A stretch of 64,000 nt of DNA, from positions 496,001 through 560,000 of the forward strand of contig NZ_CP133784.1 in the NCBI RefSeq assembly GCF_034353875.1, given 5' to 3'. Each line of letters opens with the position of its first letter. Position 1 is the first letter of the stretch. Under the pieces are notes generated by a model. It saw only the letters and a list, made by a program, of their open reading frames with translations. It searched no databases and was not told the origin of the DNA. The translations under genes were made by a program, and so were the position numbers. This DNA comes from Pseudomonas sp. MH9.2. GTDB taxonomy: Bacteria > Pseudomonadota > Gammaproteobacteria > Pseudomonadales > Pseudomonadaceae. Below are positions 1-9,632 of this stretch, in pieces.

Positions 1-546
1 GACTTCAGTGGCTTCACTTTCGACGCGCAACAAGTGGTTCCAAATAGCCTCAACCCCTGATTTTGGAATCGGGAACGGCACGCCGCCATAGCAACCCTGC
101 AAAGACATGCCATTGTCTTGAACCTTGCACTGGGTGGCATTTTTCATCGTATTGTCATAGACATACTGCGGCGCTGCCGCCGTACGATGAGTGGGGTAAA
201 CATCCAGGCGAAAAGTATCAGGGTACTTCTTCAGCAACGCTTGAGTGCCTTCGGACAATTTATCCGCGTACGGCCCCATATTCTGTGCAGTGATCTTTGT
301 CTGCGGCTTCTCATCCGCAAACAACTTGACGGGGATATCACCGACTTTTTCACTGGACGCCGACAATCCCTTGACCCCGCTCCAGGCCGGGATACTGCCG
401 TCCTTATTTGCCGACATCTCTCCGCCGAGCGGTGTCAGGCTGCTTTTAAGCTTCGCAGCTTCGTCTGCGCTCACGGCAGCGTGTGCCATCTGCGTGGTTA
501 TAAAACTGGCAACCAACGCCGCCCATAAAACGGTTTTCTTATACAT
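1..546 (-). CDS. DUF1329 family exported protein (C-terminus beyond window)
   Basis: The frame is open from an ATG at 546 to the left edge, giving the first 182 residues; the C-terminus lies outside the window. Residues 1 to about 23 form a clear Sec signal peptide (MYKK, a hydrophobic core, then an AHA cleavage site), so the protein is exported. The mature start (VSADEAAKLKSSLTPLGGE) is typical of DUF1329 proteins, which are about 450 residues long. These proteins are usually encoded next to a DUF1302 protein, and the DUF1302 gene lies directly upstream here, 33 bases away on the same strand. The pair is probably one operon acting at the outer membrane. The biochemical role of the family is not established; an envelope or lipid-related function is only inferred from its partner genes. 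The family call is fairly sure. Confidence 0.85.
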   Translation of the reverse strand, partial: MYKKTVLWAALVASFITTQMAHAAVSADEAAKLKSSLTPLGGEMSANKDGSIPAWSGVKGLSASSEKVGDIPVKLFADEKPQTKITAQNMGPYADKLSEGTQALLKKYPDTFRLDVYPTHRTAAAPQYVYDNTMKNATQCKVQDNGMSLQGCYGGVPFPIPKSGVEAIWNHLLRVESEATEV

Positions 547-579
547 TGTGGTACCCCTCAGGCGGGAAAAAATTCAAAC

Positions 580-2238
580 TTAAAAAGTGCGTTGAACCGA
601 CAACGAAATGAAATCACGGTCGCCGTGGAAGTTCTGGTAGGAAAGTTCGGGAACGTTGGTGTCGTACTTGATAACTGAACCGGCAGGCCCGTAGTAATGC
701 GTGTAGTTGAGGCTGGTCTGCCAGGTTTTCATGTAATCACCTTTCAACCCAACGGTGACGTTGCCACCATGTTCTGAGGGCATTAGCACACCATTGACTG
801 CAGAACGGCCAGAAATCCCATAGCTCACACCGATCGGAGCCTGCAGGTCCAGCCCAGGGGCAACCTGAAAGTACTCGGGCGTAAAGATGAATTGCAGCGC
901 GCTCGCGTCACGCGTTGCCGATGGGTCCAACTGATCTCGATTTTCAGTGACGCTCAAGAGTCGGTTAAAGGCAAGTTCACCGATAACGGATGCGCCATCC
1001 CAAAACGGCGTAGCCGCCAAAACATCAATCGCTGACAAATTGGCATGCAGAGTGCGGCCCACAGGGAAGGCCGCTTTGCTGTCGCCATTTGCCCCCAGGC
1101 TAGAGGGCACGATCACCGTATTCCCGGAGGCTACCAACGGCATGTTGCTACGGAAAGAAACCTCTCCAGCGACGTTGGCTTCACCGACCAGGGTACTGAA
1201 GCTAGCGCCTATCGTACGGATATTCTCGCCGAAGACCTCCTCGTAAGAGCCGGTATCGGGGTGAACATAAAACTGAGGCATCTTGTCGTGGAACTGCGCC
1301 GCGTAAATACCGTATTCCACATCGCCTGTACTAAATTTTAGCTGGACGCCGCCCTGCCCCGAATTCTTGGCATCAATATCACGACCCCGGGAGAACGAGA
1401 CCCCCGGCCCCATGATCAGCGACTCGCCGCCGTTATCAATGAAGTCGGCAAAACTGAAGTAACTGCCTGCGGCGGGCAAACGGCTTTTGCGCCATTCCAA
1501 CTGGTAATAGGCGCCAATGGACACGTTTGAATTGATCTGCAATTGCCCAGAGAGCTGATCAATGGGCCGAAGAATCTCCTTGAACTGAGAGTTGGGAACT
1601 GAAAGCGCCTTGATCAAGTCGAGCGACGTTTGTGCTGCCGCAATACCGTTACTGCCGAAGAACAGGCTTTCACCGTAGAGCTGGGTAAAACGGCCCGCTT
1701 TAACGTTGAGCTGCATATCCGCTGGGGTAAAACTACCGTAAACGAACGAGTCCAACATCTCAGCGTCACGCCCCTGTAGTTTCTGGGTCGCGTGAGTGAA
1801 ATGGTCATAACTGGCAGAGCGGGAATTCACCAGCGCGCCATTCAACGCGCCTGGGTTGTCGTTGGAATGGTTATAGACATCGTCATACCAGGCGGCACCG
1901 CTGAGGCGCAGACCGAAGTTACGCTTGAATCGCAGATCGAATTCAGACAACAGATCAAGGCGGTCGGAAATCAACCCACGGTCAAAGTTTAGATCACCAT
2001 CGTTGGTGTTGGCCTGAACACCGGTTGAGTTATTCGCGACCTTGGAGTCTGCACCGCGAACCCGCCATGCAGCGCTGTATTTGATTGTGTTATCCAATGA
2101 CATCTGAATGTCAGGATTACCGGAATCGATCTGAAATGCATAGGTTGCACTGCTCATCGACAATCCAGCGAGTACGCCAAGTGCCAGTGCTGATCGATAG
2201 CGAAAGGAAGCATTTGGTTGATAGGTATTGTTACCCAT
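580..2238 (-). CDS. DUF1302 family outer membrane protein
   Basis: 552 residues from the ATG at 2238. That start is chosen over an upstream in-frame codon at 2292 because a GGAG ribosome site lies just before it and a signal peptide follows (hydrophobic stretch to about residue 34, ending SATYAF). The protein ends in a phenylalanine after alternating hydrophobic and polar residues (SLSVQRTF), the usual C-terminal signature of an outer-membrane beta-barrel. The opening of the mature chain (QIDSGNPDIQMSLDNTIKYS) and the length are typical of DUF1302, a Pseudomonas-rich family paired with DUF1329. The DUF1329 gene follows at once. The role is unknown; a porin-like or lipid-linked envelope function is inference. 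A divergent LysR gene 405 bases upstream may control the pair. Confidence 0.87.
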   Translation of the reverse strand: MGNNTYQPNASFRYRSALALGVLAGLSMSSATYAFQIDSGNPDIQMSLDNTIKYSAAWRVRGADSKVANNSTGVQANTNDGDLNFDRGLISDRLDLLSEFDLRFKRNFGLRLSGAAWYDDVYNHSNDNPGALNGALVNSRSASYDHFTHATQKLQGRDAEMLDSFVYGSFTPADMQLNVKAGRFTQLYGESLFFGSNGIAAAQTSLDLIKALSVPNSQFKEILRPIDQLSGQLQINSNVSIGAYYQLEWRKSRLPAAGSYFSFADFIDNGGESLIMGPGVSFSRGRDIDAKNSGQGGVQLKFSTGDVEYGIYAAQFHDKMPQFYVHPDTGSYEEVFGENIRTIGASFSTLVGEANVAGEVSFRSNMPLVASGNTVIVPSSLGANGDSKAAFPVGRTLHANLSAIDVLAATPFWDGASVIGELAFNRLLSVTENRDQLDPSATRDASALQFIFTPEYFQVAPGLDLQAPIGVSYGISGRSAVNGVLMPSEHGGNVTVGLKGDYMKTWQTSLNYTHYYGPAGSVIKYDTNVPELSYQNFHGDRDFISLSVQRTF

Positions 2239-2643
2239 ATCGTCTCCTCGATTTTTTTTGTTTTTGTAATTTCGTGCTGACGCCGCGAACATTTGCTTCG
2301 CGCTTACCGACAGCCGATGTACACGAAACTATGGGTCTTGAGGGTTACCGTCCAATACCAAAAACCTGCCAACCTGATACCTATCAGGTATCGCTATGCA
2401 CGTTATGGCTAGCCGTCGTGGAGGGTCTCCCGTTCAGGTGCGGGCTGCGGTGACACACGGGCATCAGGAGGATCAATGAATCAAGCATTGACGGAGCATG
2501 CTTGATGGTTCTTCCAGCGCGTTCAACCGGCCAACGCGATGGTGGCAAAATGTATTGGTTGAATGCGTGGAACTCCAATACCATGATCGCCTCCCCTCAG
2601 TGCCTCTCGCGTACTGAGCAATCACCCGAAAGGTTTACCGCAC
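2239..2643. promoter_or_regulatory. Divergent intergenic region between the DUF1302 gene and lysR
   Basis: This 405-base gap separates divergently transcribed genes and should carry both promoters. I see no credible gene in it: the open frames crossing it have no ribosome site and no recognisable protein. Its one distinct element is the palindrome at 2373-2392, listed separately. Confidence 0.5.
2373..2392. promoter_or_regulatory. Palindrome, candidate operator of the divergent LysR regulator
   Basis: Bases 2373-2388 form a perfect inverted repeat (CCTGATA, two bases, TATCAGG). A second overlapping repeat, GATACC-5-GGTATC, occupies 2376-2392. It lies in the divergent gap between lysR and the DUF1302 gene, where a LysR-type regulator would normally bind. 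The T-N-A-rich dyad fits LysR sites in general; the binding itself is inferred. Confidence 0.4.
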
Positions 2644-3543
2644 ATGGATCTACGCCATATTCGCTACTTCATCGCTGTTGCGGAGGAACTGAATATGCGC
2701 CGGGCATCCATCCGTTTACACATCTCCCAGCCTCCGTTGACTCGACAGATCCAGCAGCTTGAAGATGAGTTGGGCGTACAGTTATTCATTCGCACACCAC
2801 GCGGTATGGAACTGACTCAGGCCGGTGAGTTGTTCCTCGCTGAAGCTCGCAATATTCACTCAGTGGTCGAGCAGGCAACCGAACGTACGCAAAGAGCCGG
2901 TCAGGGGAAGCTGGGCAAGCTCGATATCGGCATCTTTGGCTCGGGCATTCTTGATACCATCCCTAAGTTGCTATTGGCATTCCGCAACACCCATCCAGAC
3001 GTAAAAATTGTTTTGCACAACATGAATAAGGACGAACAAATTGAAGCCTTGCGTCAACGTCGAATCGACGCGGGCTTCAACCGATTTATCACGCCGTCGT
3101 CCGACATTTCCAATGAGCTCGTTATCACGGAAAAGCTGTTACTGGCAGTCAACGAAAATCATCCTCTGGCACGCGAAACTATCGTCCCGTTTCACTGCCT
3201 GGCCAATCATCCATTGATCCTGTTTCCCACGGGCTCGCGTCCAAACTTTGTCGATAAAGTCATGAGCATGTGTGAAAAAGCGGGGTTCATCCCACAGGTT
3301 GCGCAGGAGGTGGGCGATACCGTGACCGGAGTGGCCTTGGTGGCAAGTAACTTTGGCGTCTGCTTGGTGCCGGAGTCGGCCTCAGTGCTTGCTCTGCCGG
3401 GCGTGGTTTACCGGGCCCTGAGCGAGGAGCCCGATAACGCTCAAGTCGACTTGAGTTGCATTTACCGGACCGATGACCGTTCTCCGATTCTCAGTTCATT
3501 TCTAGAAATAGTTCGGGATTTTCGCACACGAAGAACGCCTTGA
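2644..3543 (+). CDS. LysR-family transcriptional regulator
   Basis: 299 residues, the usual LysR length. Residues 1-60 are the winged helix-turn-helix: MDLRHIRYFIAVAEELN, then HISQPPLTRQIQQLEDELG as the recognition region, then RTPRGMELTQAG. Residues from about 90 form the periplasmic-binding-protein-like effector domain. The ATG at 2644 is the first start before the conserved DLRH motif, with an A/G-rich AAAGG site upstream. The gene is divergent from the DUF1302/DUF1329 pair and faces the tRNA-Sec end of the sel cluster. LysR regulators often control their divergent neighbour, so the outer-membrane pair is the best candidate target. The effector cannot be told from sequence. Confidence 0.9.
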   Translation: MDLRHIRYFIAVAEELNMRRASIRLHISQPPLTRQIQQLEDELGVQLFIRTPRGMELTQAGELFLAEARNIHSVVEQATERTQRAGQGKLGKLDIGIFGSGILDTIPKLLLAFRNTHPDVKIVLHNMNKDEQIEALRQRRIDAGFNRFITPSSDISNELVITEKLLLAVNENHPLARETIVPFHCLANHPLILFPTGSRPNFVDKVMSMCEKAGFIPQVAQEVGDTVTGVALVASNFGVCLVPESASVLALPGVVYRALSEEPDNAQVDLSCIYRTDDRSPILSSFLEIVRDFRTRRTP

Positions 3544-3572
3544 TCTGAGGACTCCGTCTGTGCGGGGTGAAA

Positions 3573-3668
3573 TGGCGGAAGGCAGCGGGAGTCGAACCTG
3601 CCCGGGAACGGATGCCGTCCCCAACCGGGTTTGAAGCCCGGCCGCGCCACCGGGCGCGATTGCCTTCC
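3573..3668 (-). tRNA. selC: tRNA-Sec (UCA anticodon)
   Basis: 96 bases on the minus strand, running from GGAAGGCA to TGCCTTCCGCCA, with an encoded CCA end. The acceptor arm is long (GGAAGGCA pairs with TGCCTTCC), and the anticodon loop is CTTCAAA, giving the UCA anticodon that reads UGA. The long variable arm pairs GGGGACGG-type bases before the T arm GGTTCGACTCC. Length, arm sizes and anticodon together identify a selenocysteine tRNA rather than a serine tRNA. It starts 12 bases after the selB stop on the same strand, so it sits with the genes that use it. Confidence 0.96.
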
Positions 3669-3680
3669 TTGAAATCAGTC

Positions 3681-5594
3681 TCACGAACTCTGTGCGAGTG
3701 CATTATCCGGACGGATACGGCGCTGGTCGCCGAGCCGTCGGGTCAAGCCAATACGGTCGAAGAACTCGAGAATCTGGATACTGCGCTTGCGGCCGATGCC
3801 CACTGCATCGCGAAATGCGGCTGCCGGTATCACTGGATTATCCGCGGACAGTTGCAACAGCATAGCTGCCAACTGGCGTACCGTGGCGTCAGTGTAAAAC
3901 AGGTCGCGTACCACTTGATGGACCTGCCCCAACCGCGCCAATTTGCGCAGCAGCAAGCGCACGGCCGCTTCATCATGATGAGTCGCATTGGCCAGATCGC
4001 GGACCCAGGGCGAGTCGAAACCCGCCTGTTCGAACAGCGGCTTCAGCTGCAGCCACAGCACCTCGTCTTCTTCGCTCAGACGCACCTGGTGTTCGGGTAA
4101 ATGCAACCAAGGGCCACTGGCGGCAATGGCGCCGCCGGCCAGCAATTCGTCGAGCAGGCTGATGAAGGTCGGTCGGTCCAGCGACATGCCTGCGAATCGA
4201 CGCAAACGATCACGGTCCGGTCCCAATTGGTCGGGTTCCAGTTGATGAAAGCGCGCGAGTTGCTCCAGCACCCGGGCTTTCAGGGCCTGCCAATGGGCAT
4301 CGCTGAACAATCGCGGCCCTTGGCGCGTGGCAATCACGAGGATATCGGCCGGTAGCTGCCACGTGGCGCGCAGGCGATTGAACTGGCGCTCAAGGCGTTG
4401 TGGGTCGAGCCCTGCGTCGCTATTGCCGAACAGCGTCGGCAAGACCTGTTCCAGGGTGTTGGTGTCGGCCAAGGCCTGTAGCTGTGCCAGCCGGGCCGGA
4501 CTGCGCCGCTGGCGTGCCGGTGCAAATGGGTCGAGCACCCGCCCCCCGCCAAGGGTGCGTTGGGCGCTCTGGTCACGCAGGACCAGGTGATCACCCTGCA
4601 CCGCCTGCAGTGGCGCATTCACCAACAATTGCGCGAACATTCGGTGCCCCGGCGCCAGGCTTTCACCCTCCAGTAATGCGACCCGAGCGGTGACATCTTG
4701 AGTGCCCAGGTGTACGTGCACCGGGCTGAAATGTGTAAAGGTACGCGTCTCGCTGGCAAGCAGTTGCATGTCGATGTCCAGACGCTGGGTGGGCGCATAC
4801 AGCCACTCGGCCAGCAACCAGTCGCCACGATGGATCTGCTCCAGGGCCAGGCGCTCAGCGCTCAGGTTTAACGCCAACCGTTGCCCGGCCGATCCTTCGA
4901 CGGCGGCCTGGTTCTGCGCATGCAGACCGCGCACCCGCACGGGCTTGCCGGATGCGCCCAGCAGCAACGTGTCGCCCACTGTTACCTGTCCGGCCAAGGC
5001 CGTCCCGGTCACCACGATGCCGGTACCGGCAACGCTAAAGGCACGATCGATGGCCAAGCGGAAACCGCCACAGGCAATGCGTTGCTGAATTTCGCGCTGT
5101 GCATCCAGCAATGCCTGACGCAGGGTCTCGATACCCTCCCCGGTCACGCTCGACAACACGATCTGCTGCGCCCCAGCATAGGGCCCGGGCGCGAGCAACG
5201 TTTCGACCTCGACCTGAACCGCCCGCACCCGTGCCGCGTTCACCCGGTCGCACTTACTGATCGCCACCAGCGCCCGAGGGATCCCCAGCAGCTCGATGAT
5301 CGCCAAATGCTCGCGGGTCTGAGACATCACCCCATCATCCGCAGCCACCACCAGCAATACCAAGTCAATGCCCTGAATACCGGCGAGCATGTTGTGGATG
5401 AAGCGCTCATGACCGGGCACGTCAATAAAACCGGTAAGCGCCGCTCCGGGCTCCAGCACCGCGTAAATGAAACCCAGGTCGATGGTGATGCCACGCTCGC
5501 GCTCTTCCCGGCGGCGGTCACCTGACTGACCGGTCAAGGCCTTGAGCAAGGCGGTCTTGCCGTGATCGATGTGCCCTGCAGTGCCAACGATCAC
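3681..5594 (-). CDS. selB: Selenocysteine-specific elongation factor SelB
   Basis: 637 residues. SelB is a GTPase that binds selenocysteyl-tRNA and the SECIS hairpin to insert selenocysteine at UGA. The N-terminal GTPase motifs are clear: P-loop GHIDHGKT at residues 7-14, GITIDLGF as switch I, DVPGHE from residue 58, and SKCD near residue 113. The C-terminal half has the helical winged-helix repeats that bind the mRNA hairpin (for example [27 protein letters not shown] at the end). The start ATG at 5594 overlaps the selA stop by four bases (ATGA type), so translation is probably coupled to selA. Length matches bacterial SelB (about 610-640). tRNA-Sec follows 12 bases downstream. Confidence 0.97.
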   Translation of the reverse strand: MIVGTAGHIDHGKTALLKALTGQSGDRRREERERGITIDLGFIYAVLEPGAALTGFIDVPGHERFIHNMLAGIQGIDLVLLVVAADDGVMSQTREHLAIIELLGIPRALVAISKCDRVNAARVRAVQVEVETLLAPGPYAGAQQIVLSSVTGEGIETLRQALLDAQREIQQRIACGGFRLAIDRAFSVAGTGIVVTGTALAGQVTVGDTLLLGASGKPVRVRGLHAQNQAAVEGSAGQRLALNLSAERLALEQIHRGDWLLAEWLYAPTQRLDIDMQLLASETRTFTHFSPVHVHLGTQDVTARVALLEGESLAPGHRMFAQLLVNAPLQAVQGDHLVLRDQSAQRTLGGGRVLDPFAPARQRRSPARLAQLQALADTNTLEQVLPTLFGNSDAGLDPQRLERQFNRLRATWQLPADILVIATRQGPRLFSDAHWQALKARVLEQLARFHQLEPDQLGPDRDRLRRFAGMSLDRPTFISLLDELLAGGAIAASGPWLHLPEHQVRLSEEDEVLWLQLKPLFEQAGFDSPWVRDLANATHHDEAAVRLLLRKLARLGQVHQVVRDLFYTDATVRQLAAMLLQLSADNPVIPAAAFRDAVGIGRKRSIQILEFFDRIGLTRRLGDQRRIRPDNALAQSS

Positions 5595-7021
5595 CCTGCC
5601 CGGCCCTGCCCTTGCAGTTGATCAAGCTGAGCCAACCAGGCCGTCTCATCGTCCAGCTGGCGCAGATCTAACCATAGGGCGTCGTCGTCGATGCGCCCGA
5701 GCACTGGAATGGGCAAGCCCCGCAATGTCGCCTCCAGCCCCTGCAACCAACGCCCGCGCAGCCGTTTAGGCGCGTGCGGTGTCAGGCACAATGCGGCGCT
5801 GGGCAGTCGGGCCACGGGCTGGCTGCCGCTGCCGATCATGCTCAGCGCTGGCAACGCCGCGACGCCCCAGTCGTCGCCCAACACGTGCGCCAGTAAAGGG
5901 CGCAAGCGTTCAGCCTGAGCGAAAATATCGGTCTGGGGACGGGTGAGCAGGCGCAAGGTAGGCAGGCGTTCAGCCAGTCGGTCGGGGTCGCGGTACAAAC
6001 CCAGTACCGCTTCGAGGGCCGCCAGGGTCAGTTTGTCTACCCGCAACGCACGCTTGAGCGGGTTCTTCTTGATTCGTGCGATCAGGTCCTTGCGGCCTAC
6101 GATCAAGCCGGCCTGGGGGCCTCCCAGCAACTTGTCGCCGCTGAAGGTCACTATATCGGCACCGTCGATCAGCGCCTGACGCACCGTGGGTTCCGCGGGC
6201 AGTCCCCAGCGGGTCAAGTCCAACAGACTGCCGCTGCCCAGATCTTCGAGCAATGGCAGGCCGTGACGGTGGGCGAGTTGCGCCAGTTCGGCGGTGGGCA
6301 CCTGAGCGGTGAACCCCTGAATGCTGTAATTGCTGGTGTGCACGCGCATCAACAGACCACTACGAGGTCCAATGGCGGCTTCGTAGTCACGGGCATGGGT
6401 GCGGTTGGTGGTGCCCACTTCATGTAGCTTGACCCCGGCCCGGGCCATGATGTCGGGAATGCGAAATGCGCCGCCGATTTCGATCAACTCGCCACGGGAG
6501 ATAATGCCTTCTTTGCGCGCGCCCAGACTGTTGAGCGCAAGCAAGACGGCGGCAGCGTTGTTGTTGACCACCGTCACCGCTTCCGCGCCGGTCAGTTCGC
6601 GAATCAGGCCTTCAATCAAGTCGTCGCGGTCACCGCGTTTGCCGGTTTGCAAGTCGAATTCCAGATTGAGCGGATAGCGCGCAGCCTGTTGCATGGCCTC
6701 AATGGCTTCCTCCGGCAACAGCGCCCGCCCGAGGTTGGTGTGCAGCACCGTACCGGTGAGATTGAACACCCGTCGCACCCGGCTGGCGTGCTGGTTTGCC
6801 AGGCGTTCGCCTACCCTCCCTGCCAATACCTGCGCCGTGAGTTCAACCGCATCAAGCTGACCCCGCTGAACCGATTCGCGCAGGTCATCAAGCAATTGTC
6901 GCAGGGTGGCGAGCAATGCATCGCGGCCATACCGTTCTGCCAGTGGCCGGCAGGCGGGGCTGCGCAGCAGACTGTCTATCGAGGGCAGGCGCAAGACGCT
7001 GGAGGCAGGATTGGAGGGCAT
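5591..7021 (-). CDS. selA: L-seryl-tRNA(Sec) selenium transferase SelA
   Basis: 476 residues; bacterial SelA is about 460-470. The enzyme uses pyridoxal phosphate to convert seryl-tRNA(Sec) to selenocysteyl-tRNA(Sec) with selenophosphate. The PLP lysine is in [12 protein letters not shown], at about residue 297. The N-terminal tRNA-binding region and the motif [14 protein letters not shown] near residue 90 are also typical. The ATG at 7021 is preceded by GGAG. The gene overlaps selB by four bases and lies 67 bases after fdhE in the same direction, so it likely belongs to the formate dehydrogenase operon. The selenophosphate synthetase gene selD is not in this window. Confidence 0.97.
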   Translation of the reverse strand: MPSNPASSVLRLPSIDSLLRSPACRPLAERYGRDALLATLRQLLDDLRESVQRGQLDAVELTAQVLAGRVGERLANQHASRVRRVFNLTGTVLHTNLGRALLPEEAIEAMQQAARYPLNLEFDLQTGKRGDRDDLIEGLIRELTGAEAVTVVNNNAAAVLLALNSLGARKEGIISRGELIEIGGAFRIPDIMARAGVKLHEVGTTNRTHARDYEAAIGPRSGLLMRVHTSNYSIQGFTAQVPTAELAQLAHRHGLPLLEDLGSGSLLDLTRWGLPAEPTVRQALIDGADIVTFSGDKLLGGPQAGLIVGRKDLIARIKKNPLKRALRVDKLTLAALEAVLGLYRDPDRLAERLPTLRLLTRPQTDIFAQAERLRPLLAHVLGDDWGVAALPALSMIGSGSQPVARLPSAALCLTPHAPKRLRGRWLQGLEATLRGLPIPVLGRIDDDALWLDLRQLDDETAWLAQLDQLQGQGRAG

Positions 7022-7088
7022 TCAGGGCTCCGGGAATGACGCGGAAGTGGGTCCGTGTATACAGAAAGCCTGAGTGTAGCCGCTGTGT

Positions 7089-8015
7089 TCAACCTCCTCC
7101 CGGTGTGAGCATCAGGTTCGGCGCTTGGCGTTGGTAGCCATCCAGGTCCAGACGCATGTCCAGCGTCAGGCTGGTCAGGTCCGCCGAAAGCGCCTCGGCT
7201 TCTGCATCATTTTCCAGGTAAAGCAGTTTCAGGTAGCTGTTGCAGCCGGGACAGATTTCAGCCCGCAGGGGCGCCTGATTGGCTGCATAGCGGTCATCTT
7301 CGAAGCTGACATATTTCAGCCCCTTGCTCTGTTCGCAGTAGATGCATTTGACCCGCACCACATGCCATTCGCAGGCACATAACGAACACACCAGGTAGCG
7401 CAATCCGTTGTACTTGCCACGGTGGCGAATCACCCCCGCCATGGCTGGCGAACCGCAGGCCGGGCATTGGCCGAGACTGTCGCAGGGCTTCAGGTCCACG
7501 GTTGGCATGTGCAGCAACCAGTGACTCCAGGCGGCCTGCAAGGCTGCACCGAGAAACGGCACCAGCGCTGCGGGCACCCCCTCAAACTGACCGCTGAGCA
7601 ATGCGATGGCCCACGCCCTGCGCTGCCCGGCACTGGCGTTGCGCAAGGTCGCGAGGGCATTTTGCACTGGCGGCTGGGGCGGTGCCTGATAACGCAGTAG
7701 CAAGGCGTCCAGATACGGCTGCCAACCGTCCTCGCGCACCAGACTGTCGGCGGCCAGCGGCGGCAAGCCGTGTTGCTGACATAAAAGCACGTGCTCGGGG
7801 TCTGGGATTATGGCTGACGGCGGTTGATCCATCAGGCTCTGCTGGACGCGGCAAAGAGAGGCTATCAGCATCAGATAGTCGGCCAGCGGATGCCCATGGC
7901 CCACCTGTTCCAGACGTTGGGCACGTAACGTGAACAGAGTGTGCGGTGGCAGGTACAGAAACGGCGGCGCACTGGCTGACGCTTCGATCTGTCCGGGCTC
8001 TAGTATCGTGCTCAA
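7089..8015 (-). CDS. fdhE: Formate dehydrogenase accessory protein FdhE
   Basis: 308 residues, the normal length of FdhE, a cytoplasmic rubredoxin-like iron protein needed to make active membrane formate dehydrogenase. Four paired cysteine motifs are visible: CPACGSP, CSLCACEW, CIYCEQ and CPGCNSY. The N-terminal ILEPGQIEA is also characteristic of the family. The apparent start is a TTG at 8015, four bases after the fdnI stop. An AAGGG site eight bases upstream supports it, and there is no ATG nearby. The TTG start may keep expression low relative to the structural subunits. Operon order fdnG-fdnH-fdnI-fdhE agrees with the role. Confidence 0.94.
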   Translation of the reverse strand: MSTILEPGQIEASASAPPFLYLPPHTLFTLRAQRLEQVGHGHPLADYLMLIASLCRVQQSLMDQPPSAIIPDPEHVLLCQQHGLPPLAADSLVREDGWQPYLDALLLRYQAPPQPPVQNALATLRNASAGQRRAWAIALLSGQFEGVPAALVPFLGAALQAAWSHWLLHMPTVDLKPCDSLGQCPACGSPAMAGVIRHRGKYNGLRYLVCSLCACEWHVVRVKCIYCEQSKGLKYVSFEDDRYAANQAPLRAEICPGCNSYLKLLYLENDAEAEALSADLTSLTLDMRLDLDGYQRQAPNLMLTPGGG

Positions 8016-8019
8016 GAAC

Positions 8020-8685
8020 TCATCCCTTTTTGGTTATCGGACGGTCGGGACGCTCAACACGGTTGTCATCGCGAGTTACCTCGCGGTACCAGAGCTCATG
8101 GTGTTTCTTTGCCCAGGCACTGCTGACCCAGCCATGCAGCATGGCGTTCACAGAACCCTTGATCCAGATGCCCGCATAGATATGCACGATGATGCTCAGT
8201 ATCAGCACAAAGGCCGCCACCGCATGCAACAGCATCGCCAGGCGAATGGCCGTGATACTGAAGTAGTTGCTGAAATAGACGCGCCAGATCACCAGACCGC
8301 TGAACAACAGCACCCACATGCAGATCAGTAAAGTCCAGAACAGCAGTTTCTGCCCAGGGTTGTACTTACCGATTGGCGGTACGCCCTCCTCTTCGTTACG
8401 CATTACACGGTTAATCCGCTTGAGCCACAGGCGGTCGTTGGCGATAAAGAAGTTAGCCCGCCAGAAACGGATAACCAGCCCCAGAAACAGCAGGAACATC
8501 AGGACGCCCATGAAGGGGTGCAGGATGCGTGTCCAGGGTCCGCCGCCAAACACGTGGCTGAGCCAGAACAGCGCCGGGTGAAACAATGCCAATCCTGACA
8601 GGGCCGCCATGAAAAACAGAATCGCTACCAGCCAATGGTGGGTGCGTTGATTGGCGGTGTAACGCAGGATCGGTTTGTGGTTCAT
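8020..8685 (-). CDS. fdnI: Formate dehydrogenase gamma subunit, cytochrome b556
   Basis: 221 residues. This is the membrane anchor that carries two haems b and passes electrons from formate oxidation to quinone. Four hydrophobic membrane segments can be followed (around residues 17-35, 52-70, 112-135 and 150-172). Histidines expected as haem ligands are present in QRTHHWL and in MLLHAVAAF. The ATG at 8685 has a strong GGAGGA site and overlaps the fdnH stop by four bases. Length matches FdnI/FdoI (about 210-220). The subunit completes the respiratory complex with the alpha and beta genes upstream. Confidence 0.95.
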   Translation of the reverse strand: MNHKPILRYTANQRTHHWLVAILFFMAALSGLALFHPALFWLSHVFGGGPWTRILHPFMGVLMFLLFLGLVIRFWRANFFIANDRLWLKRINRVMRNEEEGVPPIGKYNPGQKLLFWTLLICMWVLLFSGLVIWRVYFSNYFSITAIRLAMLLHAVAAFVLILSIIVHIYAGIWIKGSVNAMLHGWVSSAWAKKHHELWYREVTRDDNRVERPDRPITKKG

Positions 8686-9632
8686 GGTCTGTCCTCCCCG
8701 CGAGAGCCTGGGTTATGCGGATCATAGACATGCACGGCCGGGTCGACTTCGTGCACGCTGGGGTCCTTGCCTGCCTGATGTTCGTCTTCCTCGACCCGCT
8801 GCGGACCAATGCGCACGTAATGGAAAAAGCCCGCCAGCACCGCCGCCCCCATGGCCAGCAACGCCAGGGGTTTGCTCACGCCTTTCCAGAGGTCCACGAA
8901 CGGGCTGATCACCGGGTCCTTCGGCAAGCCCGCGTAGAGCGAAGGATCGTCGGCGTGGTGCAGCACGTACATCACATGGGTACCACCGACCCCGGAAGGA
9001 TCGTACAGACCCGCGTGCTCGAAGCCCCGGGACTTAAGGTCCACGATGCGTTCGGCGGCGTGCTCTTTCATGTCCTCTTTGCTGCCGAACACGATTGCTC
9101 CGGTCGGGCAGGTCTTGACGCAAGCGGGCTCCAGACCTACTGCCACCCGGTCCGAGCACAGCGTGCACTTGTAGGCCTTGTGATCCTTCCGCGAGATGCG
9201 CGGGACATCGAAGGGGCAGCCGGTGATGCAATAGCCGCAGCCGATGCAATGGTCCTGATTGAAGTCGACGATGCCGTTGGCGAGTTTGACGATTGCCCCC
9301 GGACTCGGGCATGCCTTCAGGCAGCCAGGGTCAGCGCAATGCATGCAACCATCCTTGCGGATCAGCCATTCCAGGTTGCCGGCCGTGTTTTCATGCTCAG
9401 TGAAGCGCATCAGCGTCCAGGTCTCGGCGCTGAGGTCCTGGGGGTTGTCGTAAGTCCCGTGGTTGTGGCCGACCTCGTCGCGCAGTTCATTCCATTCCGA
9501 ACAGGCAACCTGACACGCCTTGCAACCGATGCACTTGGTGGTGTCGATCAGCTTGGCCACTTCCTCTTGTTGACGCACCGAGGGCGGTACGGTGGTGGTG
9601 GCCGAGCGGGCGATAATGTCTTGGCTGGCCAT
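8682..9632 (-). CDS. fdnH: Formate dehydrogenase beta subunit, four [4Fe-4S] clusters
   Basis: 316 residues. The ferredoxin-type motifs are [11 protein letters not shown] (about residue 35), [30 protein letters not shown] and CTLCSDRV with [10 protein letters not shown]. These give four iron-sulphur clusters that link the molybdenum site to the haem subunit. A single membrane helix near residue 255-275 ([17 protein letters not shown]) anchors it. The ATG at 9632 starts directly after the TAG stop of fdnG, with GGAG upstream. The C-terminal tail, rich in acidic residues and histidines, is less conserved. It corresponds closely to E. coli FdnH/FdoH. Confidence 0.96.
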   Translation of the reverse strand: MASQDIIARSATTTVPPSVRQQEEVAKLIDTTKCIGCKACQVACSEWNELRDEVGHNHGTYDNPQDLSAETWTLMRFTEHENTAGNLEWLIRKDGCMHCADPGCLKACPSPGAIVKLANGIVDFNQDHCIGCGYCITGCPFDVPRISRKDHKAYKCTLCSDRVAVGLEPACVKTCPTGAIVFGSKEDMKEHAAERIVDLKSRGFEHAGLYDPSGVGGTHVMYVLHHADDPSLYAGLPKDPVISPFVDLWKGVSKPLALLAMGAAVLAGFFHYVRIGPQRVEEDEHQAGKDPSVHEVDPAVHVYDPHNPGSRGEDRP

